A stretch of DNA of 64,000 nt from Microdochium bolleyi (Eukaryota; Ascomycota; Sordariomycetes; Xylariales; Microdochiaceae): positions 1,178,001 to 1,242,000 of the forward strand of contig KQ964247.1 in assembly GCA_001566295.1 (NCBI GenBank), given 5' to 3'. Made by a program: the position numbers and the translations under genes. The notes beneath the pieces are model-generated. The model had not been told where the DNA came from. It did not search any database and saw only the letters and a program-made list of their open reading frames with translations. Positions 35,543 through 47,616 of the stretch are shown piece by piece. The first letter of the stretch is position 1. Every line of letters starts with the position of its first letter.

Positions 35543-37736
35543 ATGCCAGAGGCCAAGGACCCTCATAAGCCGACCAAGCTCCGTCGACGACTTACCACGA
35601 ATGCCCAGAATGCCGGACACACGATCCTTCAAGTTACGCGCGCCATCAGCCTCGGCTTCTTCCCGTCACCCACCGTGATACACCTCGGCGGCCGTGCCGA
35701 CATCTACCTGAGCGCGGCGATCCAGAAGCACCTGCGCAAGATCTATGATACCTGTCGGGACGGGCAAGTCCTAGTACCTGGAGAACAGTTCCAGAAGTTC
35801 CTCGAGGGCACGCAAGGCGAGACGGCCCCGAAGCTCCCCGAGGACAAGTACACATTTGAGAGGTTCCTCGAGATCCTCTGGCTGGATTATGGCGTGGACG
35901 CCATGCGGCCGAGCCCTGCAGCAGAAAAGGACCTCTCACGACCTTTGAGCAACTATTTTATCAACAGCAGCCACAATACATACCTTTGGGGGCCCCAGCT
36001 GTTGACCAGGGGTTCAACAAATGCATACAGGCATGTACTGCAGAAGGGCTGTCGCTGCGTTGAGATCGACGTGTGGGATGGAGATCGACCACCTCCGACA
36101 GCAGATCAGGCCCATGGCGGGCGGCCATCATCCCATCACCGCGGATTCTCTGGCAGCAGCATACATAGCGCGGCAGCACAAGTCAAGGGTACGCTCGCCC
36201 GTGAAATCGAAAAGAGGAGAGAGAAGCGAGGCGAGGCCAAGCAGCACAGCTACAGCCCAAGGTGTAGCCAATTCGACGGTTTCGCGACGCTCCAGCCCAA
36301 GGTTACTACAAACAGCTCCGAGATTGACCAAGTCTCTGTCAAGTCGAGGTCATTTCCTAGGCACGAGCCCATTGTTATGCACGGATTCGCCGATTACCAG
36401 CTCACCGAGCCGGTAGGGTTCCGCGAAGTGTGTCAGATCATCCGGGAGGAGGCCTTCCAGAAGACTGACCTGCCCCTTATAATCAGTCTCGAGGTGCACG
36501 CTCGGGCCGAGCAGCAGGAGGTCATGGTGCAAATCATGAAGCAGGAATGGAAAGAGCTTCTCGTCGATGCGCCGCTAGACGGTCTGCCCAAGCACCAAAT
36601 GCCGAAACTACATGATCTTCGCAAGAAGATCCTTATCAAGGTCAAGAAGTCCGCCTCGTTGGGTGAAGCGACGAGCTCGTCCCTGATGCTACCACCGGGC
36701 AGTCCGTCCTTCCCCGACGAAGGATCCATCTCGGACGGCGACAGACCAGCTCCCCAATCGACAAGGAAGACCAAGATCTGCGAAACGCTCGGGTCGTTGG
36801 GCATATACACCCACAGCGAGCACTTTGAAAAATTCGAGTCAACGTCTTCCAAGCTGGCGTCTCACATCTACTCGCTCAGCGAGAAGCAAATCATCGACCT
36901 GCAAGCCACCAAGCACAAGGAAATGTTCACACACAACCGGGACTTCTTCATGCGCGCGTACCCGAAGAGCACGCGCGTGGACTCTTCGAATCCCGACCCT
37001 TCCATGTGCTGGAGGAAGGGCATCCAGATGGTCGCAATGAACTGGCAGTCCTGCGACGAAGGCATGATGCTCAACGCGGGCATGTTTGCAGGAGAGGACG
37101 GCTGGGTTCTGAAGCCTGCTGGCTATCGGAGCGGAGACACGTCCGTTTCGCAGCTCGACGCTATCCCTCCCAAGACTCTGGACTTGTTCATCACAGTGTT
37201 CGCCGGTCAGCACATTCCTTTGCCCGGGGACATGAAGGCGAAACAGGCCAAGCGCTTCAGGCCCTTCGTCAAGTGCGAGCTTCACGTCGAGAAGCCTGAG
37301 GAACGCCCGGCCGAGAAAGTCGAAGGTGACGCCAAGCCGCGCGAGTGCAAGTTCAAGCAGAGGATCGGCCACGGCAAAACGGACCACCCAGAGTTCCTGC
37401 ACGACAACCGCTTCCAGTTCAAGGATATCCCCAACGTGGTAGAGGAGCTGAGCTTTGTCAGGTACGTATCTACATCCGTGAACGGTCTACAAACTGTCCA
37501 CGAGTGCTACTTTGCTCATGTTTGCGAGAGCTGGTGGACTGACATTCGGGTACAACCACAGGTTCAAAGTCGAGGACGACGCGCCCGGCATGTTCCAGCG
37601 CGACACCGTCTCAGGCTGGGCGTGCATCCGCCTCAGCCGGCTACAGGCGGGATACCGTTTCATCGACGTCTACGACATGCAGGGCAACAAGACCGAGGGC
37701 AAGCTCTTCGTCCTCGTGCAGAAGCGCCTGCGGTGA
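35543..37736 (+). CDS. Phosphoinositide-specific phospholipase C (delta type), 697 aa
   Basis: Exons 35543-37461 and 37562-37736 (100-nt intron). The enzyme hydrolyses PtdIns(4,5)P2 to inositol trisphosphate and diacylglycerol at the plasma membrane. An EF-hand-like helical region (~70-130) precedes the X box. The X box has the first catalytic His144 in NYFINSSHNTYLWGPQ, Ca2+ ligands Glu174 and Asp176 in CVEIDVWDG, and the second catalytic His280 in PIVMHGF. A ~100-residue Ser/Lys-rich insert separates CVEIDVWDG from PIVMHGF. The Y box runs ~415-545 (WRKGIQMVAMNWQSCDEGMM) and a C2 domain ~546-697. A PH domain is not evident, as in short fungal PLCs. The ATG at 35543 lies directly after a CACTGCAG; a mini-exon ATG TGT CTC ACG at 35397-35408 would join in frame and add four residues. 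Confidence 0.93.
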
Positions 37737-40700
37737 TGAATCGCACCGATGTCATTAACATGATGTCTCTCTGCTGTTATGCTGGCGGATCTGCTCATGA
37801 CCTTCCTTCTTTTCACTTTTTTGAGGATGAACAGTCTCGCGGGCTGTTCTTGAGCGCTGGTCATCCAATCCTTCTCAGGCTATCGTCTCACGCCTTTATA
37901 GGGATAGCTCTGACTGCGGCATACCACTTTGGATTTGCTGCAGACCTGTCCATCTATACATATATATACCCTCGACGGTTGTCGCCGTCTTCTCCTTTGT
38001 AAAGCTGATTTTGGGATCGCTGCTCGGGAGTTCTGTTTTTGTATTGCCAGCCACCCAGTCAGCCTGTCAGTCATAGCATAGCGAGCGCGTCGAGAAATAT
38101 CATCTGCTTGAATCCACTGGTTTCCTGCACTCGGTGAGCAGCATACTTACATTGATATTACCCGGGGTAGAAACACAGCATCGGAAGCGAATCTTTGCGC
38201 TGAACAGGGTAATTATTCTTGCCAGGGGCCCGAAATATATCCAGACCCTCTGCCTGGGGGCAGGATAACGATACCCAGGGGAATGCTTCGACAAAGAGAA
38301 TCATTGCGCAGGAAAGGAGACTGATTGTGCTGAGCGCGCGCGTCTCAGAGAGCAACATCGAGGCCGCCCCCGGGAGGCGAGGCCTATGCGATCTGCCAAT
38401 GGAACAAGGATGAGGAAGAGGATATGTATATTGGCGGGCAAAGAACACGGCGACGGCGACGGCGGTCACAGCATCAAGGCAAAACGCTTGCCGTGGCCGC
38501 ATTATTCACTTCGCCCGGTACAAGCGTCCCCTTCCTCGTTTTTCGCACCATTGCTGCCAACCCCCGAGCATCGTGACAGGCGGGACATTGGTCCTGGTCC
38601 TCATCTTTTCCTGACCACTCTCTCGCTCGCAATTTACAGCCCTCAGGGCTTGCCGCTTTGCATCAGTCACCTGGTCTTCACCTCCCCTCTTCACCATTCC
38701 CATGACAAGAAAGGAAGCCCCCCCTGTCTTTTTCAGCAGGCCATGAGTACGCGCAATTGTCTTCTTGCAGATTGTGCACAATAAGACAGGAGCGAGTACG
38801 TTTGCGCGCGAGATTCTCATCACTTGCGTGGATTACACCCTGCCCCTTCTTGTCTCTGTCCTCCCCGCTCCACGGAAACAACGGCGAAGAGGATCTGACG
38901 TTTCCGAGGTCGGCTCAAGTAGTAAGCAGGCAGGCAATCTGACAGCCACGTTAGGAAAGCGGCACACACTACTTGCATCTTTGAAAAGCCCCTCCTGTTT
39001 TCCCGTGTCTCGTACATCCTCCCGCGGCCGAGGCGATCGGCTCCGCCAGCAGCGCCGAGGCAAAGTCACGCCACGGCTGGCCGGCTGACCACCCACATTC
39101 GGAAACTTGGACTTTGGAAAGCGAGACAATGAATATTGTTAGCCTTGCTCCACCGGGGTTCGTTTCGACGCAGTGCTGGCTCGCCGTTTGCAGACGTCGG
39201 CACATGCTGCACTCTTTTAGAGTTTGTGTGCTCAGAGACATTGTCTCTGCATCGCTAGCCGCAAACTCCGGAAGCGGCACGTTTGTTGGCGCTCCGCTTC
39301 GTCTTGGATGCCGAAGTTCCTGGTGCGCGCAGACGGTATTTCGCCGCATCTAGCAAATGACAAAACCTTGAGAGGTGGAGGCTGCTTCCCGGGTCAATGT
39401 GCTGCTGCACGGCATGTCAATGTGATAGCGGCACGTTCCGTTGAGGCAGTCACTTAGACCCTGGCATATATGTATTGTAATCAATAACCAATAAGACCCC
39501 AGGCCCATTGCGGTGGTCGACTACAGGCTCTCCCATCTGTGGAGTCTGAGATATGCTCTCGGCGGCAGGAGCAGACAGTCTGCTTGTGGTAATGGATGGC
39601 GTTCGGCGGGACGATCATACGCATTGCAGATCACAAGATATCGTAAGCCGCTTTCGGGCAGGTTCCGCATAGAGTCTAGACAATTGCACTTGACCTACAT
39701 ACTAGTGATAGGTCAGAAACCCGGTGAGACATACCGCGAATAAGAAATCGAGCGTCGGGCTGTGTGGACTGACTCAAGCCCGGGAGCGTAGCCATGCTGC
39801 CTTGTCCCTTGCGATCACAGCACGCATGCCGGTGAGACGGCGAGGTTTCGACAGTTGTTGAGCACGGAATCTGTGTGCCACTTGCGCGAACAACTTGATC
39901 TGGGTGTTTCAGTCTCGATTGTATGCCTAAAGTTGCTACATGACCTTGATCCAGAAGACTATGATAAGGATCGTTAGCAGACACTTCAAATTATCTGGTG
40001 CTAGGAAACGACAATTGTCCCCTGGGTGACCTTGAATGTAGGTGTTGGCTGTGATCTATCAGCCGCAACGGACTCTTTTCGCCAGTGCTACACAGTCTGC
40101 CGGGAAGTCCGCATGGTGATTGTTAACCTCTGCGGTGATATGAGCTGTGAAGTAGACAAACCCTTGCATCAGCCAGAAAATCATCGACGGTTATAGCAAG
40201 CGGTGATGCGGCTGGGTCTAATCGTAGCTGTTGAACTTCAACTCGATAACTAGTGAGCACGTGTTCAAGGAGGCCCCCACGTTTATGATGTGCCCATTGC
40301 TCGCAAGAGGTGCAAATGGCCAAGCGGTCGTCCGATCAGTTATAAGGCTCGGCTCAAATTGTGAATGGCAGCTCATAATTGCGGTTGGCTTCGAATCGTG
40401 GCGTAGTCGATATTGGCGTCGATAGTCTGAAGTACACATCACATTGGCGGCACCTCCACTGCTGGCTTCTCAGATCTGATTTCAACGCGAGCTGCACTGT
40501 AGATCCGGCTCGGGGCGTATTTGTTTCTTTTTCATATCCCAGCCCCAAATGTCGGGGTCGCTTCCCATGGCGAAAGTCATTACAGTGAGTTGAAAGCCCG
40601 ACGGAGTAGCCCGTAAGAGTGAAGTTGTTGCGAGCTGGGGTGTTGGCTCTCGAGTGTTCGTGAAATGAGTGCGTCAAAGCTGTGCTTGTTGAAGGGTCGT

Positions 40701-43680
40701 GGCGAGCAAGCTCTCAGTGAAGCGGTTCCCGTACAATCCTCCGCTGCGGTATCATGTAACGAGCCACAAACTTTGAGTGCGCTGCCATAGCGCACTGTCA
40801 TATTCTGAACTTCAGACGTTTCGCAGTCCCTCATCTAGGCTGGAGATGGTGGTGCGCCCACCTCATTCCACTGTTGAGTACCAACCTCATTGTGGTCTTA
40901 CGCAACCCAAGCCACGAACGCAATCTTAATGCTGGCGATGGTGCAGACACATCGTATGTGATGTATCATATGCATGTGGCCCACTTGTCTGCGGTGGTGG
41001 TTCTATGCCGCGTCGAGACCAATTGATCGTATATAGTGTACCTTACCAGGTTCCTGGCGTGCTCGTTTGATTATGCAGACGACATTGTTTTTCTCCCTGA
41101 ACGGGTTTGTGGAACCTTGCTCGAAAGTTGACTACATCAGGTGAGGAAGGAGGAATTATGTTCTGAGACATTAAATACTGGAAGACCTGTCGCTCGATCT
41201 GGTACGCCAAGGGAGGACCAGAAATTATGCAGCAGTGTGTCGCCCCTCTCGATAGACTTTGGGAAATGATAGAATGTCACAGTTGCAAGAGCAAATACAA
41301 TTGTGTGCTACTACACGAAAGGCATTGAGTAGCTCGCGATATCTGTTTTCTATGCCGGCTTGCGCGCAATCTGATGCTCACCTTTTGCCAGGCGAAGATA
41401 CTACAGCAGCGCAATCTGTATAGCTGAGTGACCACGAGTACCATATGTGACTGGAGCACTTGGATCTGAAATCCTTTGCCGGACAGAGGGCGCACCGGGA
41501 CAAAGTCGGTAGGGTTCTGGTGCAGGCGGCGGCCGAAGACGACATTGTGGCCAGTCATCAGATCAGATTCGGTGGGTTTTGACGTCTGCGCTTATCCGCC
41601 TGCCTTGCAAGTGTACCAGTACCGCGTAGCACGGCATCCCGCTCTGTCGTGCCATGGCCATGAAATCCCCGACGCGTGCCACCGTCATCCCGCGGGCTTT
41701 GCCTTGTGGCGTTGCGAGACAATGCCGGGGTGGTGTGAGATCTGCACAAGGTCACCTGCAGGTGCTTGCATGCGTTTTGCTGCATCTGCTGTGGTGCAAT
41801 CCCCGGAGTCGGTTTGACACGTCTGCCAAAGTGTCTGCCGGCAGCAGGATCAGGGGTCAGACGGCAGCTGTGGCAGGTATCAGGTGGCATCGAGAGGCGA
41901 CAGGACGGCTGGCAACAGATGCTGCTTTGCGCGAGGACAGCCACGGTACACGCAAGAGTGCCGCTCATGCCGTGAGAGCTCGGGAGGCGCTGCTTCAGGT
42001 AGCCTGGTGAGTGGTGTCTGTGATGTGCTGACGCTGCACCAATGCCGTCTTGTGCTCGGAGATCTAGCCGACCCTGGGTCGAGGCCAGGACGGTCCTTGA
42101 GTCTGGTTGGTGCAAGCACTCCGGAGATACAGCATGGGCTGCCAAAGTCGCGTGTGCGGGCAGGGATGGTGCCTGCAACTTTGAAGATCCGTCTGTCGAG
42201 CAAGCGAGGAGAGCCTTCCGTGTCCCAGCAGGTGCAACCCGAAGCGCGGCTGCCGTGGCCGTTGGCTGCGTTGCACCTGCCATGCCATGCAGCATGACTC
42301 AAAGCCCACAAATCACAAATGGACGGGGTACCTTTGTCAATCCAACGTCCAGCCATGTCCAGATTCCAGGTTTGGAGGACATCCATGGATGCTTCTCCCG
42401 GTATCACCGCCATTACGTCTCGCCTGGCAAGGCGCCGGCTGCCCCGGCCTGGCAGTCGCTTAGCGGAGCATCCTCGACCATTCCCAAACACTCGGGTCCA
42501 TCGAGGTGTGACCAGACAGACCTGTCAGATGTAGGTGACCATCGCATGCAGCCATGCAAACAGTCCCAGCACGACAAGCGGCGGTACCCCTCCCCTCCGG
42601 CCTGGGTGGGCGTGGCTGCGGAGCAGTGTCTGCAGCAGCCGTTGCTTTTTCACGACGAGGGGCTGACGACGGCTGGGTATTGGGACGACGACAACGGATG
42701 GTGACGAGGCCGTCCGGCTGTGGGGTCTCTCTCCACAGTCCTCCTCCAAGCCAAGCTTTCCCCGTGCGCCCCAATCGCAGCTCACCTTTCCTCTTGGTTG
42801 CGGCACGGCTGATGGCCATCTTGATACGGCGAACCAGGATCCGGGAACATCACGCGATGGGCCTCATGTCGGCGGAGCGGCACAGCTGTTTCGGCCTCGA
42901 GGGCTCCCCCGCCTTCTCTTGCCGGCGCCGTCTTGCGGGATGGCCCTGTGTGGTTGGCTGACCGACCCGCCATCACCTGCGGCACCACGTGAGACTCGGG
43001 GCTGCCAGCATCATGCCCATGCATCTTTTTCAGATCTCGACGGCTGCTGTACCACTCGGCTAAAGATGACAGGTCGTCTCGAGGCGTCAAGGGAGCCCTT
43101 CCGGCACCGTTCGATGGACCAGGACCGCTGTCGCCTCGGCCGCTTTACGTTTGGTGATTCTCCTTGCGCTGCGTTTCCGCAGGCTTTCTATGGCCTTGAT
43201 CTTGCCGTGGTTTGCTGAGCTCCCCGTCCGTGTCCGGGACCCCTCGCCTCGCCGATCGGGAACGTCATACGATCCCTGCCACAATGGACTAACGTAGGCA
43301 ACGCTTTGTGATCATTCACTTTCATCTGTCCCCCAGACTGCGTACGCTAAGACAGCTCGCAGTTGTCTCTTGTCACCTTTGCTTTTTTCTTTTCCTGTCT
43401 CCTATCTCGGGCTCCCCTGTTCGCTAGCGGGAGCTCCGTTCTCTTTTGTGGTCCTCGGCGTGATCCATGGCCTTTCCTGTACACCTCTTCTATAAGTACT
43501 CCGTTGCTTGCCTTCATCATATTCGAGGCCAGAAAGTCTATCCTCAGTCATTCCTCAACACGCGCTTAACATATCTGGGCAATCAAATCCTCAATTTACG
43601 AAGCCTATCGCGCAGCTGCTACAACCCTGAACGCTGCTAAGACCCGTCCCCGTTTGAGTTACACACATAATCTGCCCAAC
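37737..43680. other. 5.9-kb interval without a recognisable gene
   Basis: The first ~400 nt are the 3' region of the phospholipase gene. Further on, many overlapping frames (longest ~245 codons, 41558-42295) have no recognisable motif. The last 350 nt are pyrimidine-rich and form the promoter of the small gene at 43681. Confidence 0.4.
43491..43496 (+). promoter_or_regulatory. TATA-like element of the small zinc-knuckle gene
   Basis: TATAAG lies 185 nt upstream of the ATG at 43681, within a CT-rich leader typical of well-expressed fungal genes. Confidence 0.45.
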
Positions 43681-43928
43681 ATGGTTTCTACTTGCAGCAC
43701 ATCTCACACCGCAGAGCCTCAACCCACAAATTGCCAGCAGTCTGCAACCACATGCTGCTCAACTATAAATGAAGCAACCGTACGTGCCTTTGCACCATGA
43801 GGCTCGAGAGCGCACCCTGCTAATACTATATGATGCAGGCTCCAGGGAAACGTTGTCCCAAGTGCACGGATCTGGTCTGGGTTCTGCCTGGGCGGTGCTG
43901 TCCGCATTGTGGCACCTATGTCGGATGA
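43681..43928 (+). CDS. 62-residue double CXXC zinc-knuckle protein, two exons
   Basis: Exons 43681-43779 (33 codons) and 43839-43928 (29 codons plus TGA), joined in phase 0 across a 59-nt intron with GTACGT donor, TGCTAATAC branch point and GATGCAG acceptor. The start context CCCAACATGG is a good fungal Kozak. Exon 1 encodes a Ser/Thr/Gln-rich segment with scattered Cys including a CC pair. Exon 2 encodes PGKRCPKCTDLVWVLPGRCC then PHCGTYVG, where Cys39/42 and Cys54/57 form two zinc knuckles 11 residues apart. This resembles a minimal zinc ribbon. I do not recognise the gene. The splice signals, TATA-like box and pyrimidine-rich leader make it a credible gene although neither exon is long enough to stand out alone. 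A small nucleic-acid- or protein-binding role is inference. Confidence 0.7.
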
Positions 43929-44917
43929 ACCGCCAGCCATGTGAGTGCCAGGTCCCTGCCACAGGTTGATGCCCTGCGGGAAGAAAGCCTTCGCTGACCA
44001 GAAGCGGTAGGGCTTGCGGGGCAGCGATCAAGGATGTTGGCCCGTCCATGGCGGATTCGTCAAATCACCGTCTTGGACTCCGGAACCTATCGCAACATCC
44101 AGCATCTGTCAGCAAAACCGGGGATGGGGACTTGACCAACAAGCCTTCAACCTAGCAAGACCTCGGACGATTCAGCATCTTTTGCTGTGGCCTGCCGGAA
44201 GAGCCCGACACACTGAGGACTAGGTTTGAGCAGCATGTTATAATGCGAAGTGAGGACGGATTGTGTCGTAAGGAGCATGTGGGGAAGACGAGGCTCCCTG
44301 CAAGTGTCATTGGGACGGCGTAACTGGTATCACTTCTGTTAACTTTCTTTGTGGAGTTCCGCATCTGCTTTGGGGCATTGCGCCTCGTTCCGTACTGTGT
44401 AATTGAGGGCTCGCATTCAAGATTTCGCTGGAAGACTTGATAGTCTCAATCTGGATTTCCTCTTATCACATTTCGCGTCCGGTACGACAACGCCATCACG
44501 ACGAGCTGCTCTTGACGCCAAGAGAAGTACCATCGTGACGGAAAGTCCCTGTGACTGACTCATGGAATACCTGATCCTCTCTGGAGCTACAGCTCTCCCC
44601 TGGTGAACCTTGAGAACCCGGAGTTGGGATGCTGATCAGGTGGGTGCCGTGGTGCTTATCCTGCCCCTCCCAACAAGAACAAAATACCCCCCCGTGGGCG
44701 TTGCTAAACCCCTTCCCGATCGAGTGTACCTGGCTGTATGGATCAGTAGAGGCAATTCTTCAGTGAACGGAAACTCACCCTGGACCCAGTCGTTCCAATT
44801 CAGGAAGTGTGGTAACTTATCCACTCTTCAGCTGCTGCAGGGTGCACGAACTTGGATACTGCTTCGTACCTATGTACGCGGTACTCCGTGAAGAACGTCA
44901 GGGCAAACCCCACCCAA

Positions 44918-44938
44918 CCACCACCACCACCACCACCA
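44918..44938. repeat. (CCA)7 microsatellite
   Basis: Seven uninterrupted CCA units in non-coding sequence. Confidence 0.9.
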
Positions 44939-45521
44939 TCCTTACCAGCGAGTCGCTCACTCGCTCGGGCCCCGTTCCGCACCCCTGTGTCACGCGAGAT
45001 GGTTTCGAGTCTGCAGTATCGACAGCAGCCACACGCAGATGGGATTCGTGGAGAAAAATAGCATGGTGAAGATCACCGAACCCATGGGTCGTGGATCCCG
45101 GAGCTCATCCGCCTCGCTCGCTTAGAACCTTGATTGTCAGTCGTGCCGTGTGGTACACTTAATGCACAGATCCCCCATTTTGGGTGAAACGCAACTGTCT
45201 GGGTCTGATCGGGTCCTCTGTCCCTGCAAGGGGACGGGCAGGCACGGCGGCAAAGGCTGAGCTGAGCTGGGCTGGGTTGGGGTGTATGTAGGCGAGGGGG
45301 GCCAAAATGAAGGGAAGGGAGGGAGGGGGGCAAGGGCAAGGGCAAGCAGGTCAGGGCCCTGCAGCTTGTTCTGCACAGGACTCGGCGCGTGGTGGCGTAG
45401 GAGCGAGAACAGACAAGGGAGACGAGGAAGCCACCGTTCAGGTCCTGCGACTCGTCATGCAAGTGACAGATCACCCGCCCACACACGGCGAAACGACATG
45501 CAGCACTGCACCCACCGCAAG

Positions 45522-45597
45522 CACACACACACACACCACACACACACACACACCACACACACACACACACCACACACACACACACACCACACACACA

Positions 45598-45628
<31 letters not shown>
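45522..45628. repeat. AC satellite with 17-bp higher-order period
   Basis: The tract is not a simple dinucleotide run. A 15-nt opening block is followed by four identical 17-nt units, (CA)8C, at 45537-45553, 45554-45570, 45571-45587 and 45588-45604, then a closing run of pure CA to 45628. The CC junctions mark the units. This points to tandem duplication of a whole 17-bp unit rather than only dinucleotide slippage. Confidence 0.95.
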
Positions 45629-47616
45629 TATCGATGCTGTGTCAGTAACAAATGTCCGGGGGGGGATCTGTCTTGGCGAAAAGCATAACTGTTTGCCTGG
45701 GCTTGATTGGATCAAGCTGTGCCGAACACGACTGATCCAGTAGGCGCAGTAATCAGCAGGCGAGGCACGTCTGTGCCTTGTATCTGATGGTACGATTGAC
45801 GATGATGAAGATAACGCTAGGTCACGCTAGGTGGTGATATTGAATAGATACAGAAGAGACAATCAATATAGGCCTGGCGGAAGGAAGAGCTTCATGCCGT
45901 GCTTCCTTTCGGGACGGCTGTCGACATTGAAGCTAGTTGTTCGTCTCTGATGCTTTTGCGCTGTTGTGCTGCTCTTGTTCCTCCCCACGTGTCCCACTTT
46001 TCACTTGCTTCTCTGGTGATGTCTCGAGCACGACTGTTCGTTGAGATATGGGTTCAGGCGTCGTGAGACTGGCGACCCGTCTCGATGATATCTAAATTTT
46101 TCCATGACTTCGTGCGGTGCTTTTGGGGGCTTATTCTTAATGTAAACAAAGGCTCCTGGGATTTTCTTGGGTTTTTATCATTATTAATTGCCAATATCTA
46201 TTATTTCATCAAAAACCAACACAACTCTTCCCTTCACGAGGGCTGACGTCAACACTTCGGATTAAGAAAAAAGACACGTACGAAGAGAAATATACGTCAA
46301 TTACCACTACGGGTAGCGACATCCATAGCATGCACACATAACCAGACCCCAGCTCGGAAAATGCACGTGTTGATAAGTGAACATACGCCGCAAGCACATA
46401 GATGTTCCTAGTTGCCCACGAGTGTCTGGGACGCCCGGCCAACACACGTTACGAGAAACAATCGAAACGTTCCGGTTCTCTCCACAGCCAGCCGAGGAGG
46501 AAAGCACAGGAGCGGCCCTCGCGGCCTTGCTGATCTTTCTTTTTCTTCTTCTTCGTCAAAGTTTTGTTCTAAAACACCCCGCGAAAACGAAGTCTCGGAT
46601 GCCTTCCGCCTCAAACAGGAAAGAAAGGCCCCGTATGTAACCCCACACAACGCATACAGCAAGCGCGACTCTAGTCGCAAACCATGCTCCAAAACAAGCC
46701 AGGCTCTTCCCAGGTGTCAGAGCATTGCATGACAGTCCGGCCGTGGGTGAAGATAGTGAATACGAGTCCTGAACAAGAAACGCCCCCGCTTCCCCCCCCT
46801 CCCCCCCAACACCCAGACACTTACACACACCCTCCTCACAAGGCAGGAATGTCACCGCAACAAGCAAAATAATAAAGTTTTCCGCTTCTGGCAACCAACA
46901 AACATGGGCCGCCCCGTCGCAGGCCCCTCTCACCAAAAATTCAACGAACGGAACACAGCCCGAAAGCTCAAGAGACGTCACGTTGCATCAGGGTGACCAT
47001 GACCCGCGATAGTACTTTGTTTGTAAAGAGGTAGGTCGAATAACACTATGACATTATGAGCTCTGACAGTAGACAAACCACCCTCACCTCAAGGCGAAGC
47101 AGTCCCAGATCCAGTCAGCGACACCAAAACCCTCCCATCGAGGGTGAAAGGTGGCGTCGGGCATACAAGGAAGCAGGATCAAGAAGAGGAAGTAGAAATA
47201 AACATAGTGTTTTTTTAGTTGAACAAGAGTGTGTTTGTTGTTGTCTGTAAAGAACAAACCCGGAGGGCCGATAAAGTAAGAAGAAATATCAAAGAAACAT
47301 CAAGAATTATGAATATCAGCCATAGAACATCCCCGCGGTGTCTTTCCCCATCCACCCAATCTCGCCCCTGAGTAACACTCTTCTCTCTCTCGGTCTCTCT
47401 CTCTATAGTAACTACTCCGTTTGGCTTCTCTCTAGCACTCCCTGTGTCTGTCTCTCTCTCTCACTCTGTGTGAGTCTTATCTTAGACTGTCTTAAGGTAT
47501 CCTCTCTCCCAGATTGTTGATAGTAATCATGGCTCGTGTGGGCAAGGGAAGGTTGGCACCCGCCCTGTCATAAAATCTTCATCCTGAGCAGCCTAGCGGC
47601 GTTGGAGTGAAGGAAT

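Larger units (their letters stand above)
43929..47616. other. 3.7-kb interval with satellites, no recognisable gene
   Basis: Holds a (CCA)7 run (44918-44938), the AC higher-order repeat (45522-45628), a C-rich tract near 46788-46808 and CT-rich sequence near 47370-47465. Frames through the AC repeat are repeat artefacts. No gene is supportable. Confidence 0.5.

Noticed and set aside
41558..42704. Overlapping 200-245 codon frames on both strands
   Set aside because: Mutually overlapping, motif-free and GC-rich; expected by chance in stop-poor sequence.
45282..45743. His/Thr-rich and Cys/Val-rich frames across 45.3-45.7 kb
   Set aside because: Produced by the AC satellite on either strand; no start context or flanking coding signal.
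47370..47465. CT-rich tract considered as a promoter
   Set aside because: It lies at the 3' side of the minus-strand surface protein gene and no plus-strand start with coding sequence follows it.
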